A stretch of DNA of 64,000 nucleotides from [Clostridium] symbiosum (GTDB lineage Bacteria; Bacillota; Clostridia; Lachnospirales; Lachnospiraceae): assembly GCA_021769625.1 (NCBI GenBank), contig JAETSN010000006.1, positions 19,527 through 83,526 of the forward strand. The letters are read 5' to 3'. This document shows, one piece after another, positions 17,883 through 24,938 of the stretch. The notes below the pieces were generated by a model. That model did not search any database. It was not told where the DNA came from and saw only the letters and a list, made by a program, of their open reading frames with translations. The stretch's first letter is position 1, and every line of letters begins with the position of its first letter. Position numbers and translations under genes: made by a program.

Positions 17883-17927
17883 AAAAAAGAGCAGATACTC
17901 CAAAGTGAGATGAGTATTTGCTCTTTT
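17883..17927. terminator. Strong bidirectional terminator T2
   Basis: A 16-bp stem (AAAAGAGCAGATACTC / GAGTATTTGCTCTTTT) with a CAAAGTGAGAT loop. The A-run and T-run let it serve both the sugar operon and the convergent PHP gene. It is near-identical to T1 at 10230-10273. A further hairpin, GGTGCGG/CCGCACC, lies at 17938-17976. Confidence 0.88.
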
Positions 17928-17984
17928 ATATACGCGCGGTGCGGAGAGAAAGGAGGCGGCGTAAGCTGCCCGCACCTTGCTCGA

Positions 17985-18710
17985 TCAGCATATATTGATA
18001 TACTCCAGAAACCTCTCCGCATCATAACTCATCACCAGCCAGTCAGGAAAATCAAACACTTCCCGGCAGGCATCTAAAAGAATCTCGGAACCTTTCACAT
18101 TCCCGACGTTCTTCGGCCCGTGGCTGTCGCTGGAGAGCAGTACGGGCACTTCATAGCGCATACACTGATACAGCATCTGGATATTGTTTTCGATCGTGTT
18201 GCCCCGGTAACCGCCGGGCATAATGGAGGCGTTATTGATCTCCATCATCACATGATGGGCTGCGGCAGCTTCCGCCAGAGCCTTATAATCCACAGGAAAC
18301 TTCACATCATCACAGTGCCCGATTATGCGCACTTTCGGCTGGTCCATGGCGCCTATGTAGGCGTTGGTATTTTCCAGCATATTGCCGGGCTTTATATTTT
18401 TCGTGTGCATGCTGACAACGGCATAGTCCATGCCGCCTAAAATGCCCTGTTCCAGATCGACTCTGCCGGAATAGTCCAGAATATTCAGTTCTACACCGTA
18501 AAGCATTCGTATTCCGCAGCGCATCTTCGGCGCCATCTGCAGATTTTTAAAATAGGAAGGAGTCCCCGCACATAATGTGGCGGGACCGTGGTCTGAGATG
18601 CCGAGCAGGGAGAGCCCCCGCTTTTTTGCCGCCTTCGCCATATCCGCTATGGTGCAGGCGGTGCCGTGTCCGCTGGAGATAGAATGGGTATGTACATCAA
18701 GCCGGATCAT
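17985..18710 (-). CDS. PHP-domain phosphoesterase (YcdX-like)
   Basis: A 241-residue trinuclear-metal PHP phosphatase. Metal-binding motifs are visible: DVHTHSISSGHG at the N-terminus, GISDHG, YGVELNI, VSMHTK, IIGHCDDVKF, and LLSSDSHGP near the C-terminus. The substrate is probably a small phosphate ester or nucleotide, which the sequence does not show. The start at 18710 has GGGGGC upstream and fits the family N-terminus. The frame runs on to 18773 without support. It converges with the sugar module. Confidence 0.88.
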   Translation of the reverse strand: MIRLDVHTHSISSGHGTACTIADMAKAAKKRGLSLLGISDHGPATLCAGTPSYFKNLQMAPKMRCGIRMLYGVELNILDYSGRVDLEQGILGGMDYAVVSMHTKNIKPGNMLENTNAYIGAMDQPKVRIIGHCDDVKFPVDYKALAEAAAAHHVMMEINNASIMPGGYRGNTIENNIQMLYQCMRYEVPVLLSSDSHGPKNVGNVKGSEILLDACREVFDFPDWLVMSYDAERFLEYINIC

Positions 18711-18768
18711 AAAAAGCCCCCACTGTAAAATGGAAAGATGCCGCGGGCCTCTCCGCGTATTTTCCCAT

Positions 18769-18842
18769 AGCATAAACCTGCTCGCGGAGCGTGCAGGTGT
18801 TGGTTAGCATAAGCCTGCTCGCGGAGCGTGCAGGTGTTGGTT
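18769..18842. repeat. Two tandem 37-bp direct repeats
   Basis: Two copies (18769-18805, 18806-18842) differ by one base. Each contains the inverted repeat CCTGC...GCAGG around TCGCGGAGCGT, so each can fold into a small hairpin. They lie upstream of the PHP start on the minus strand and upstream of the GRE promoter on the plus strand. Function unknown. Confidence 0.8.
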
Positions 18843-18948
18843 AATACCAGTATGCGCCCGAATCTGTGGTTTGTCAATGAAAAAAACAAAAAACCACAAA
18901 AATTATTTCAAAAACCAAAAAAACGTTCAAAAAAATGTGACTATTTTA

Positions 18949-18977
18949 TTGACTTCATATGGTATGGGGCGTATAAT
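18949..18977 (+). promoter_or_regulatory. Promoter of the BMC operon (before the GRE gene)
   Basis: TTGACT (18949-18954), a 17-base spacer and TATAAT (18972-18977) make a near-consensus sigmaA promoter. An A-rich tract (18885-18940) upstream could act as an UP element. The transcript would begin about 18984 and run about 60 bases to the AAGGAGG. No clear palindrome for the DeoR regulator was found here. Confidence 0.8.
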
Positions 18978-19045
18978 GAGAACAAGCTTGAAATTTTATG
19001 CCTGATATTGATTTAGAAAAATTGAGAAGAAGGAGGAAGCAGAAA

Positions 19046-21568
19046 ATGAGGTATTATTCGAAGGCAATTCCGAAGAGCGGGAGAATTACCAGATTAGTGG
19101 AACATCTCTACGCGAAAATGCCGGAAATTGAAGCTTCGAGAGCTGTGCTGATCACAGAGTCTTATCAGCAAACGGAAAATGAGCCGATGATCATCAGGCG
19201 CGCCAAAGCGTTTGAACATATTCTGGACAACATTCCGATCATCATCCGTGATGAAGAACTGATCGTGGGTTCCACGACGATCGCGCCCAGAGGCTGCCAG
19301 ACCTACCCGGAGTTTTCCTGGGAGTGGCTGGAGGCGGAGTTCGAGACGGTGGCGACAAGGACTGCGGATCCGTTCTATATTTCGGACGAGACGAAGAAAA
19401 AGCTGCATGAGGCGAATCAGTATTGGAAAGGGAAGACCACCAGCGAACTTGCCACGGCTTATATGGCGCCGGAAACCCTGACGGCGATGGCGCACAACGT
19501 ATTTACGCCGGGCAACTATTTCTACAACGGCGTAGGCCATATCACCGTAAAGTATGAGCAGGTGCTGGCGATCGGATTTGAGGGGATCATTAAGATCGCG
19601 GAAGAACATCTTGCGAACTGCAGGGTGGGCGACGGCGATTACGCGAAGCGTTCCCGTTTCCTGCAGGCTGTGATCATCAGCTGTAAGGCTGTGATCCGTT
19701 ATGCACAGCGTTATGCGAAACTGGCGGCGCAGATGGCGGACAGATGCGGCGATCCGCAGCGGAAAGCGGAACTTTTGAAGATTTCCGCAAACTGTGCAAA
19801 GGTACCCGGAAAGGGGGCGGAGAACTTCTACGAAGCCTGCCAGAGCTTCTGGTTTGTACAGCAGCTTTTGCAGCTTGAGTCCAGCGGGCATTCCATCTCG
19901 CCGGGCCGGTTTGACCAGTACATGTATCCCTATTTTAAGAAGGATCTGGACAGGGGTGCGATCACCAGAGAGTTCGCCCAGGAGCTGATGGACTGCATCT
20001 GGGTAAAATTAAACGACTTAAACAAGTGCCGTGACGCGGCGAGCGCGGAAGGGTTTGCGGGCTACAGCCTGTTCCAGAATCTGATTGTGGGCGGACAGGA
20101 TGAAAACGGGCAGGATGTGACAAACGATCTGTCCTTTATGTGCATCACCTGTTCCATGCATGTTTTTTTGCCGCAGCCGTCCTTATCCATCAGGGTGTGG
20201 AACGGATCGCCCCAGGATCTTCTGATCCATGCGGCGGAGCTGACCAGGACGGGCATCGGCCTGCCGGCGTACTATAATGACGAAGTGATCATCCCGGCGC
20301 TGATGAGCAGGGGGCTGACGCTGGAAGATGCCAGAACCTACAACATCATCGGCTGCGTGGAACCGCAGAAAGCCGGAAAGACCGAAGGCTGGCATGACGC
20401 GGCGTTCTTCAATATGTGCCGTCCGCTGGAGTTTGTATTCACAAACGGCTACGACAAGGGCGAACTGGCAAGCATCCAGACAGGGGATGTGGAAAGCTTC
20501 AGGACATTTGACGAATTCTATGATGCCTATAAAAAACAGATGGAATACCAGATCTCACTGTTGGTCAATGCGGACAACGCCATCGATCAGGCACATATGG
20601 AGAGATGCCCGCTGCCCTTTGAATCCTGTATGGTGGATGATTGTATGGCGAGAGGGATGGCTCTTCAGGAAGGCGGGGCAGTTTATAACTTCACAGGACC
20701 CCAGGGCTTTGGTATCGCGAATGTGGCTGACTCCCTCTATGCGATCAAGACGCTGGTATTCGACCAGCACAAGGCGACGCTGGGAGATTTCAAGCGGGCG
20801 CTGGCGTTAAACTACGGCAAAGGCTTTGACGAGATCACCGTGGCGGAGATGACAGCCCAGATCGTAGCGGAATTAAAGCAGGCGGGAAGAAATGTTTCCG
20901 ATGAGGATATCGCGGTGATCGCGAAGACGATCATGGATACAAAGCTCTCCGACGCGGACCAGGCAATGTGCGATAATCTGTATGATATGATCGACGCGCT
21001 GCCGAAATTCGGTAACGATATCGAGGATGTGGACGCGCTGGCAAGGGATGCGGCCTATACTTACACAAGGCCTGTGGAGAAATATAAAAATCCCAGAGGC
21101 GGTATGTTCCAGGCGGGCGTATATCCGGTATCGGCAAATGTGCCTTTGGGCGGGCAGACCGGCGCTACGCCGGATGGCAGGCTGGCGCACAGGCCGGTGG
21201 CGGACGGCGTTTCACCTTCCTCCGGAAAGGATGTGCACGGGCCTACGGCGGCGGCAAATTCCGTGGCGAAACTGGATCACGGCATCGCGAGCAACGGTAC
21301 GCTGTTCAATCAGAAATTCCATCCCTCCGCACTGAGCGGTGAAGAGGGTCTGAACAACTTTGTCAGCCTGATCCGTTCCTATTTTGACCAGAAGGGTATG
21401 CACATGCAGTTTAACGTGGTATCGAGAGAGACATTGTTAGATGCGCAGCAGCATCCGGAAAATTATAAACATCTTGTAGTCAGAGTGGCGGGGTACAGCG
21501 CGCTGTTTACGACTTTGTCAAGATCACTGCAGGATGATATCATCGCCAGGACGGAGCAAGGCTTTTAA
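19046..21568 (+). CDS. B12-independent glycyl-radical 1,2-propanediol dehydratase
   Basis: An 840-residue glycyl radical enzyme. It converts 1,2-propanediol to propionaldehyde (and possibly glycerol to 3-hydroxypropanal) inside the microcompartment. The active-site loop is GCVEPQ with Cys437 and Glu439, as in glycerol and propanediol dehydratases and unlike choline lyase or pyruvate formate-lyase. The glycyl-radical motif is RVAGYSALF with Gly816. An AAGGAGG nine bases upstream fixes the ATG at 19046. Sixteen further in-frame codons upstream fall within the leader with no ribosome site. The activase follows 11 bases later. Such radicals are oxygen-sensitive, so the host is anaerobic. Confidence 0.95.
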   Translation: MRYYSKAIPKSGRITRLVEHLYAKMPEIEASRAVLITESYQQTENEPMIIRRAKAFEHILDNIPIIIRDEELIVGSTTIAPRGCQTYPEFSWEWLEAEFETVATRTADPFYISDETKKKLHEANQYWKGKTTSELATAYMAPETLTAMAHNVFTPGNYFYNGVGHITVKYEQVLAIGFEGIIKIAEEHLANCRVGDGDYAKRSRFLQAVIISCKAVIRYAQRYAKLAAQMADRCGDPQRKAELLKISANCAKVPGKGAENFYEACQSFWFVQQLLQLESSGHSISPGRFDQYMYPYFKKDLDRGAITREFAQELMDCIWVKLNDLNKCRDAASAEGFAGYSLFQNLIVGGQDENGQDVTNDLSFMCITCSMHVFLPQPSLSIRVWNGSPQDLLIHAAELTRTGIGLPAYYNDEVIIPALMSRGLTLEDARTYNIIGCVEPQKAGKTEGWHDAAFFNMCRPLEFVFTNGYDKGELASIQTGDVESFRTFDEFYDAYKKQMEYQISLLVNADNAIDQAHMERCPLPFESCMVDDCMARGMALQEGGAVYNFTGPQGFGIANVADSLYAIKTLVFDQHKATLGDFKRALALNYGKGFDEITVAEMTAQIVAELKQAGRNVSDEDIAVIAKTIMDTKLSDADQAMCDNLYDMIDALPKFGNDIEDVDALARDAAYTYTRPVEKYKNPRGGMFQAGVYPVSANVPLGGQTGATPDGRLAHRPVADGVSPSSGKDVHGPTAAANSVAKLDHGIASNGTLFNQKFHPSALSGEEGLNNFVSLIRSYFDQKGMHMQFNVVSRETLLDAQQHPENYKHLVVRVAGYSALFTTLSRSLQDDIIARTEQGF

Positions 21569-21579
21569 GGAGACAACTT

Positions 21580-22422
21580 ATGGAAAATGTCATGAATGCC
21601 AGGGCTGTAAAGGACGAAGCCGCACATGACCGGGAATATCTTCAGACAAAAGGAAGAATCTTTGATATTCAGCGTTATTCCATCCATGACGGAAAAGGCA
21701 TCCGTACCATTGTATTTTTGAAAGGCTGTGTGCTCCGGTGCAAGTGGTGCTGTAATCCGGAATCCCAGGAATATCAGATCCAGTCCATGATGGTGCAGGG
21801 AAAACCGAAGATCATCGGCAGGGACGTAACGGTGGAGGAAGTGATGGAGACCGTCATAAAGGACGAACCGTACTACCGGCGTTCCGGCGGAGGACTTACC
21901 CTTTCAGGGGGCGAGAGCCTGTGTCAGGCGGAATTTGCCAGGGATCTGCTCCATGCGGCGAAGGTGCGGGGCATGAACACGGCGATGGAAAGTATGGCGG
22001 GACTGCCCTACGAGAGGATTGAAATGCTGTTGCCCTATCTGGATAATTACCTGATGGATATCAAGCATATCGATCCGGAAAAGCATAAACAGTTTACCGG
22101 GAGAAGCAATGAACTGATGCTGGAGAATGCGAGAAAAGTTGCGGCGTCCGGGATGACGAGACTGGATATCCGGGTGCCTGTGATACCGACCTTTAATGAT
22201 AAACCGGAGGAGATCAAGGCGATCGCGCAGTTTGCTGACAAACTGCCGGGTGTGAAAAAGATACATCTGCTTCCTTACCACAGGTTAGGACAGGATAAGT
22301 ACGACGGGCTCGGCAGGAAATATGAGATGGACGGCATACTGCCACCGGACAATGCGTACATGGAAATGCTGAAACGGGTAGTACAGCAGAATTCTTCCCT
22401 GTATTGTCAGATCGGAGGTTAG
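21580..22422 (+). CDS. Glycyl-radical enzyme activase (radical SAM)
   Basis: A 280-residue radical SAM enzyme that installs the Gly816 radical on the dehydratase using S-adenosylmethionine and a [4Fe-4S] cluster. Cys50, Cys54 and Cys57 form the CX3CX2C motif (CVLRCKWC), followed by an adjacent Cys58. GGGLTLSGGESLCQ is the conserved Gly-rich SAM segment. The two-cluster ferredoxin-like insert that many activases carry just after this motif is absent: the chain goes directly from NPESQEYQ to GRDVTVEEVME. AAGGAGA precedes the ATG. Confidence 0.93.
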   Translation: MENVMNARAVKDEAAHDREYLQTKGRIFDIQRYSIHDGKGIRTIVFLKGCVLRCKWCCNPESQEYQIQSMMVQGKPKIIGRDVTVEEVMETVIKDEPYYRRSGGGLTLSGGESLCQAEFARDLLHAAKVRGMNTAMESMAGLPYERIEMLLPYLDNYLMDIKHIDPEKHKQFTGRSNELMLENARKVAASGMTRLDIRVPVIPTFNDKPEEIKAIAQFADKLPGVKKIHLLPYHRLGQDKYDGLGRKYEMDGILPPDNAYMEMLKRVVQQNSSLYCQIGG

Positions 22423-22423
22423 T

Positions 22424-22495
22424 GTGAAAAATAAATTTTTCACGGATGAATTTATTCATCCTGCAAATATTGTGCCTGCGGCCCAAAGTTTGCAG
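22424..22495. other. Three back-to-back hairpins between activase and shell gene
   Basis: Perfect hairpins lie at 22424-22443 (GTGAAAAA/TTTTTCAC) and 22444-22461 (GGATGAA/TTCATCC). A third (CTGCAAA at 22461-22467 with TTTGCAG at 22489-22495) encloses a G/C-rich loop. None carries a terminal T-run. They suggest mRNA processing or stability control between the dehydratase genes and the shell gene. Confidence 0.75.
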
Positions 22496-22521
22496 ACTGT
22501 GGAAAGGGCAAGGTTATTAGA

Positions 22522-22899
22522 GTGAAGTATACGGACAATTTGAGTCCGGAGGCGAAGCAGCGCATTGTGCAGGAACTGGTGCCCGGCAAGCAGATTACGC
22601 TGGCGCACATCATCGCGAACCCGGACCGGATCTTATATGAAAAACTGGGACTGGATCCGGCAGTGGATTACGCAAAATCAGCCATCGGCGTGCTGACGGT
22701 ATCGCCGGCGGAAACCGCCATCATCATCGCGGATATCGCGATGAAAGCTTCCGGCATCGAGCTGGGATTTGTGGACCGCTTCAGCGGCTCCCTCATCATC
22801 ACAGGCACGGTGTCCGAGGTGGAGGCATCGGTACAGGCGATCCTGGGCTATGCGGATGAAACGCTGCACTATACGATCTGCGAGATCACACGGACATGA
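22522..22899 (+). CDS. BMC shell protein, PduU/EutS type (circularly permuted BMC-H)
   Basis: A 125-residue shell hexamer subunit. The N-terminal strand region (VQELVPGKQITLAHIIANP) precedes the BMC core (AIGVLTVSPAETAIIIADIAMKASGIELGFVDRFSGSLIITG), quoted here in parts: AIGVLTVSPAETAII and GFVDRFSGSLIITG. This order is that of the permuted PduU/EutS class, whose N-terminal strands form a small barrel closing the pore. The start is a GTG, and the stop overlaps the next start (ATGA). Confidence 0.88.
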   Translation: MKYTDNLSPEAKQRIVQELVPGKQITLAHIIANPDRILYEKLGLDPAVDYAKSAIGVLTVSPAETAIIIADIAMKASGIELGFVDRFSGSLIITGTVSEVEASVQAILGYADETLHYTICEITRT

Positions 22900-23348
22900 A
22901 AAAGATTATTTTAATAGGAAGAAGCGAAGCCGGCAAAACTACGCTGACTCAGGCGCTGAAAGGGGAAAAAATACAGTATCATAAAACCCAGTATGTGAAT
23001 AATTTTGATGTGATCATCGATACCCCCGGGGAATATGCGCAGACCGCGCATCTGGGAAGGGCGCTGGCGCTCTATACATATGAGGCGGAGGTGGTAGGGC
23101 TGCTGCTTGCGGCAACCGAACCCTATTCCCTTTATCCGCCCTGTATCACCAATATGACAAACCGGGATACGGTGGGCATCGTCACAAAGATCAACGACCC
23201 GAGGGCGAATGTGGAGCGGGCGGATAAGTGGCTTCGGCTGACCGGCTGTAAGAAGATTTTTTATGTGGATTCCAAGACGGGGGAAGGCATTCCGGAGATT
23301 CTGGAGTATCTGGCGGAGGAGGGGGATATCCTTCCCTGGCAGGTGTGA
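22896..23348 (+). CDS. BMC-associated GTPase, PduV/EutP family
   Basis: A 150-residue Ras-like P-loop protein: G1 GRSEAGKTT (residues 8-16), G3-like DTPGEY, G4-like TKINDP in place of NKxD, and a C-terminal VDSKTGEGI (G5). PduV-type proteins sit on the outer face of the compartment and are linked to its movement or positioning. The reading frame overlaps the shell gene by an ATGA, so the two are translationally coupled. Confidence 0.88.
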   Translation: MKKIILIGRSEAGKTTLTQALKGEKIQYHKTQYVNNFDVIIDTPGEYAQTAHLGRALALYTYEAEVVGLLLAATEPYSLYPPCITNMTNRDTVGIVTKINDPRANVERADKWLRLTGCKKIFYVDSKTGEGIPEILEYLAEEGDILPWQV

Positions 23349-23416
23349 AAAGATCATTCACCCGGGTTTTGGATCCATATGGGGAATAAAACCAACAAAA
23401 ACAACACAGAAACATG

Positions 23417-23445
23417 TTGACTTTGTTGCGAACAACCCGTATACT
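23417..23445 (+). promoter_or_regulatory. Internal promoter before the aldolase gene, with dyad
   Basis: TTGACT (23417-23422), 17 bases and TATACT (23440-23445). The spacer holds a dyad, TTGTT-GCG-AACAA (23423-23435), in the position of a repressor site. The DeoR-family product encoded at the operon end is the natural candidate. This promoter would separate expression of the GRE block from the aldolase-to-shell block. Confidence 0.75.
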
Positions 23446-23494
23446 AGGGGTATAAAGCAACAAAATCGACTAAAATCAAGGAGGAAAGATTTTT

Positions 23495-24316
23495 ATGCAG
23501 AACGAATTTGAAATCAAAAAACAGATCTGTGACATCGGAAAGAGGATCTACAACAGAAACATGGTTGCGGCAAACGACGGCAACATCTCCGTAAAACTGA
23601 ACGATCATGAATTTCTGTGCACACCTACCGGTGTTTCCAAAGGTTTCATGACACCGGAGTATATCTGCAAAGTGGATGAAAACGGCAATGTGATCCAGGC
23701 AAACAAAGGCTTTAAGCCTTCATCTGAGATCAAGATGCATATGAGAGTCTATGCGAAGAGGCCGGACGTAGGGGCAGTTGTACATGCACATCCTACTTTT
23801 GCAACCTCTTTTGCGATTGCAGGTATCCCGCTGACACAGCCGATCATGCCCGAGGCGGTCATCGCTCTCGGCTGCGTGCCCATCGCTGAGTACGGCACAC
23901 CTTCTACCATGGAGATTCCTGACAATGTAGAAAAATATCTTCCTTATTATGATGCAGTTCTGCTTGAGAGCCACGGCGCGCTGACATGGAGCACCGACCT
24001 TCTTGCCGCTTATCATAAGATGGAATCCGTTGAATTTTATGCTGAACTCCTGTACAAGTCCAAAATGCTGGGCGGACCGAAGGAGTTTGATAAGAATACG
24101 ATCGAAAAACTGTATGAGATCAGAAGACAGATGGGCCTTCCCGGAAAGCATCCCGCAAATCTCTGCATGAACAAGGATACTCATAACTGCCATAACTGCG
24201 GCTGCCACGGAAGCAGCGACAACGGCACGGGTTCCGTATCTTCCGTTGCGAAGTCCGCAAGCCCTGAAGTAGTAGCTGAGATCACAAAGAAAGTAATGCA
24301 GCAGTTGGGTTTATAA
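23495..24316 (+). CDS. BMC-targeted class II aldolase (fuculose/rhamnulose-1-phosphate type)
   Basis: A 273-residue zinc aldolase of the FucA/AraD family. It splits L-fuculose-1-P or L-rhamnulose-1-P to DHAP and L-lactaldehyde. Metal and catalytic residues are present: GNISVK and TPTGVSKG for phosphate, Glu78 in SSEIKMH, His97 and His99 (VVHAHPT), His160 (LLESHG). Residues 224-239 form an unusual Cys/His cluster (C224, C232, C235, C237; NCHNCGCHG). A flexible Ser/Gly linker leads to the helix SPEVVAEITKKVMQQLGL (256-273), a typical encapsulation peptide. A GGAGGAAAG precedes the ATG. Confidence 0.9.
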   Translation: MQNEFEIKKQICDIGKRIYNRNMVAANDGNISVKLNDHEFLCTPTGVSKGFMTPEYICKVDENGNVIQANKGFKPSSEIKMHMRVYAKRPDVGAVVHAHPTFATSFAIAGIPLTQPIMPEAVIALGCVPIAEYGTPSTMEIPDNVEKYLPYYDAVLLESHGALTWSTDLLAAYHKMESVEFYAELLYKSKMLGGPKEFDKNTIEKLYEIRRQMGLPGKHPANLCMNKDTHNCHNCGCHGSSDNGTGSVSSVAKSASPEVVAEITKKVMQQLGL

Positions 24317-24318
24317 TA

Positions 24319-24402
24319 GTGTGAAGAGATTTTCTAAGTCTGCAAAGTACGCAGACTAAGAAAAACTAAAACTTCACACCGAAGAACGCAAGAGCAGCGT
24401 TC
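24319..24402. other. Hairpin family H, copy H1, plus a second hairpin
   Basis: H1 (24319-24379) has outer arms GTGTGAAG/CTTCACAC around an inner stem AAGTCTGC/GCAGACTAAG. H2 and H3 at 26315-26433 share the inner AGATTTTCTAAG and CTAAGAAAA blocks but have different outer arms. A second hairpin, GAAGAACGC/GCGTTCTTC, follows at 24381-24405. No terminator T-run is present, and the DUF336 gene lies downstream. Confidence 0.75.
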
Positions 24403-24455
24403 TTCACAGATTGTTGTGCCACCGATGGCGGCATGACGGGAAGTGTGTAGAGAGT

Positions 24456-24938
24456 ATGAACCAGGAAGAACTGATCAAACAGACAATAGAGTCCTATTTA
24501 AGCGGTGGGAGTACACTGCAGGATATGAACCTGAAAACTGCCAATGCTCTGATCGGCAGAGTGCAGGAGAAGGCAAAGGAGATGGGGATCCCTGTGGTGG
24601 CGGCGGTGTCAGATAAAGCAGGCAGGCCTGTGGCGGTGCAGTGTATGGACGGCGCGTATATCGGAAGTTTCGATGTGGCGCTGAACAAAACATACACCTG
24701 CGCGGCATTTAAAATGTCCACGGAAACCCTCGGAAAACTGGCGCAGCCGGGCGAGTCACTCTACGGCATTCAGTTTACCAACGAAGGAAAGATCGTGATC
24801 TTCGGCGGTGGAGAACCGCTTTATCTGGAAGGCAGGCTGATAGGCGCCCTGGGTGTGAGCGGCGGCTCCGCCGAGCAGGATACGGCTCTTGCAGCATATG
24901 GAAAGGACATCTTAAAGGAGGTAGTAACGTGCCTATAA
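24456..24938 (+). CDS. DUF336 (GlcG/HbpS/PduO-C-like) BMC protein
   Basis: A 160-residue single-domain protein of the HbpS/GlcG class, equal to the C-terminal domain of PduO: KANALIGRVQEKAKEMG-type helix, VVAAVSDKAGRPVAVQ, SFDVALNKTYTCAAFKMST, GIQFTNEGKIVIFGGGEPL and GALGVSGGSAEQD. Members bind haem or cobalamin, and the role in microcompartments is not established. The N-terminus MNQEELIKQTIESYL is an amphipathic helix like the targeting peptides of its neighbours, so it may be luminal. The start is uncertain. Its 3' end overlaps the aldehyde dehydrogenase start by ten bases. Confidence 0.82.
   Translation: MNQEELIKQTIESYLSGGSTLQDMNLKTANALIGRVQEKAKEMGIPVVAAVSDKAGRPVAVQCMDGAYIGSFDVALNKTYTCAAFKMSTETLGKLAQPGESLYGIQFTNEGKIVIFGGGEPLYLEGRLIGALGVSGGSAEQDTALAAYGKDILKEVVTCL

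Noticed and set aside
22424..22525. A 33-codon GTG-started micro-ORF with GGAGG ahead and a TGA overlapping the next start, and a Cys-rich alternative frame (CKYCACGPKFADCG) fused to the shell protein
   Set aside because: The stretch is made of three consecutive perfect hairpins, which explains the open frames and the repeated residues. The Cys-rich frame has no start codon after the upstream TGA.
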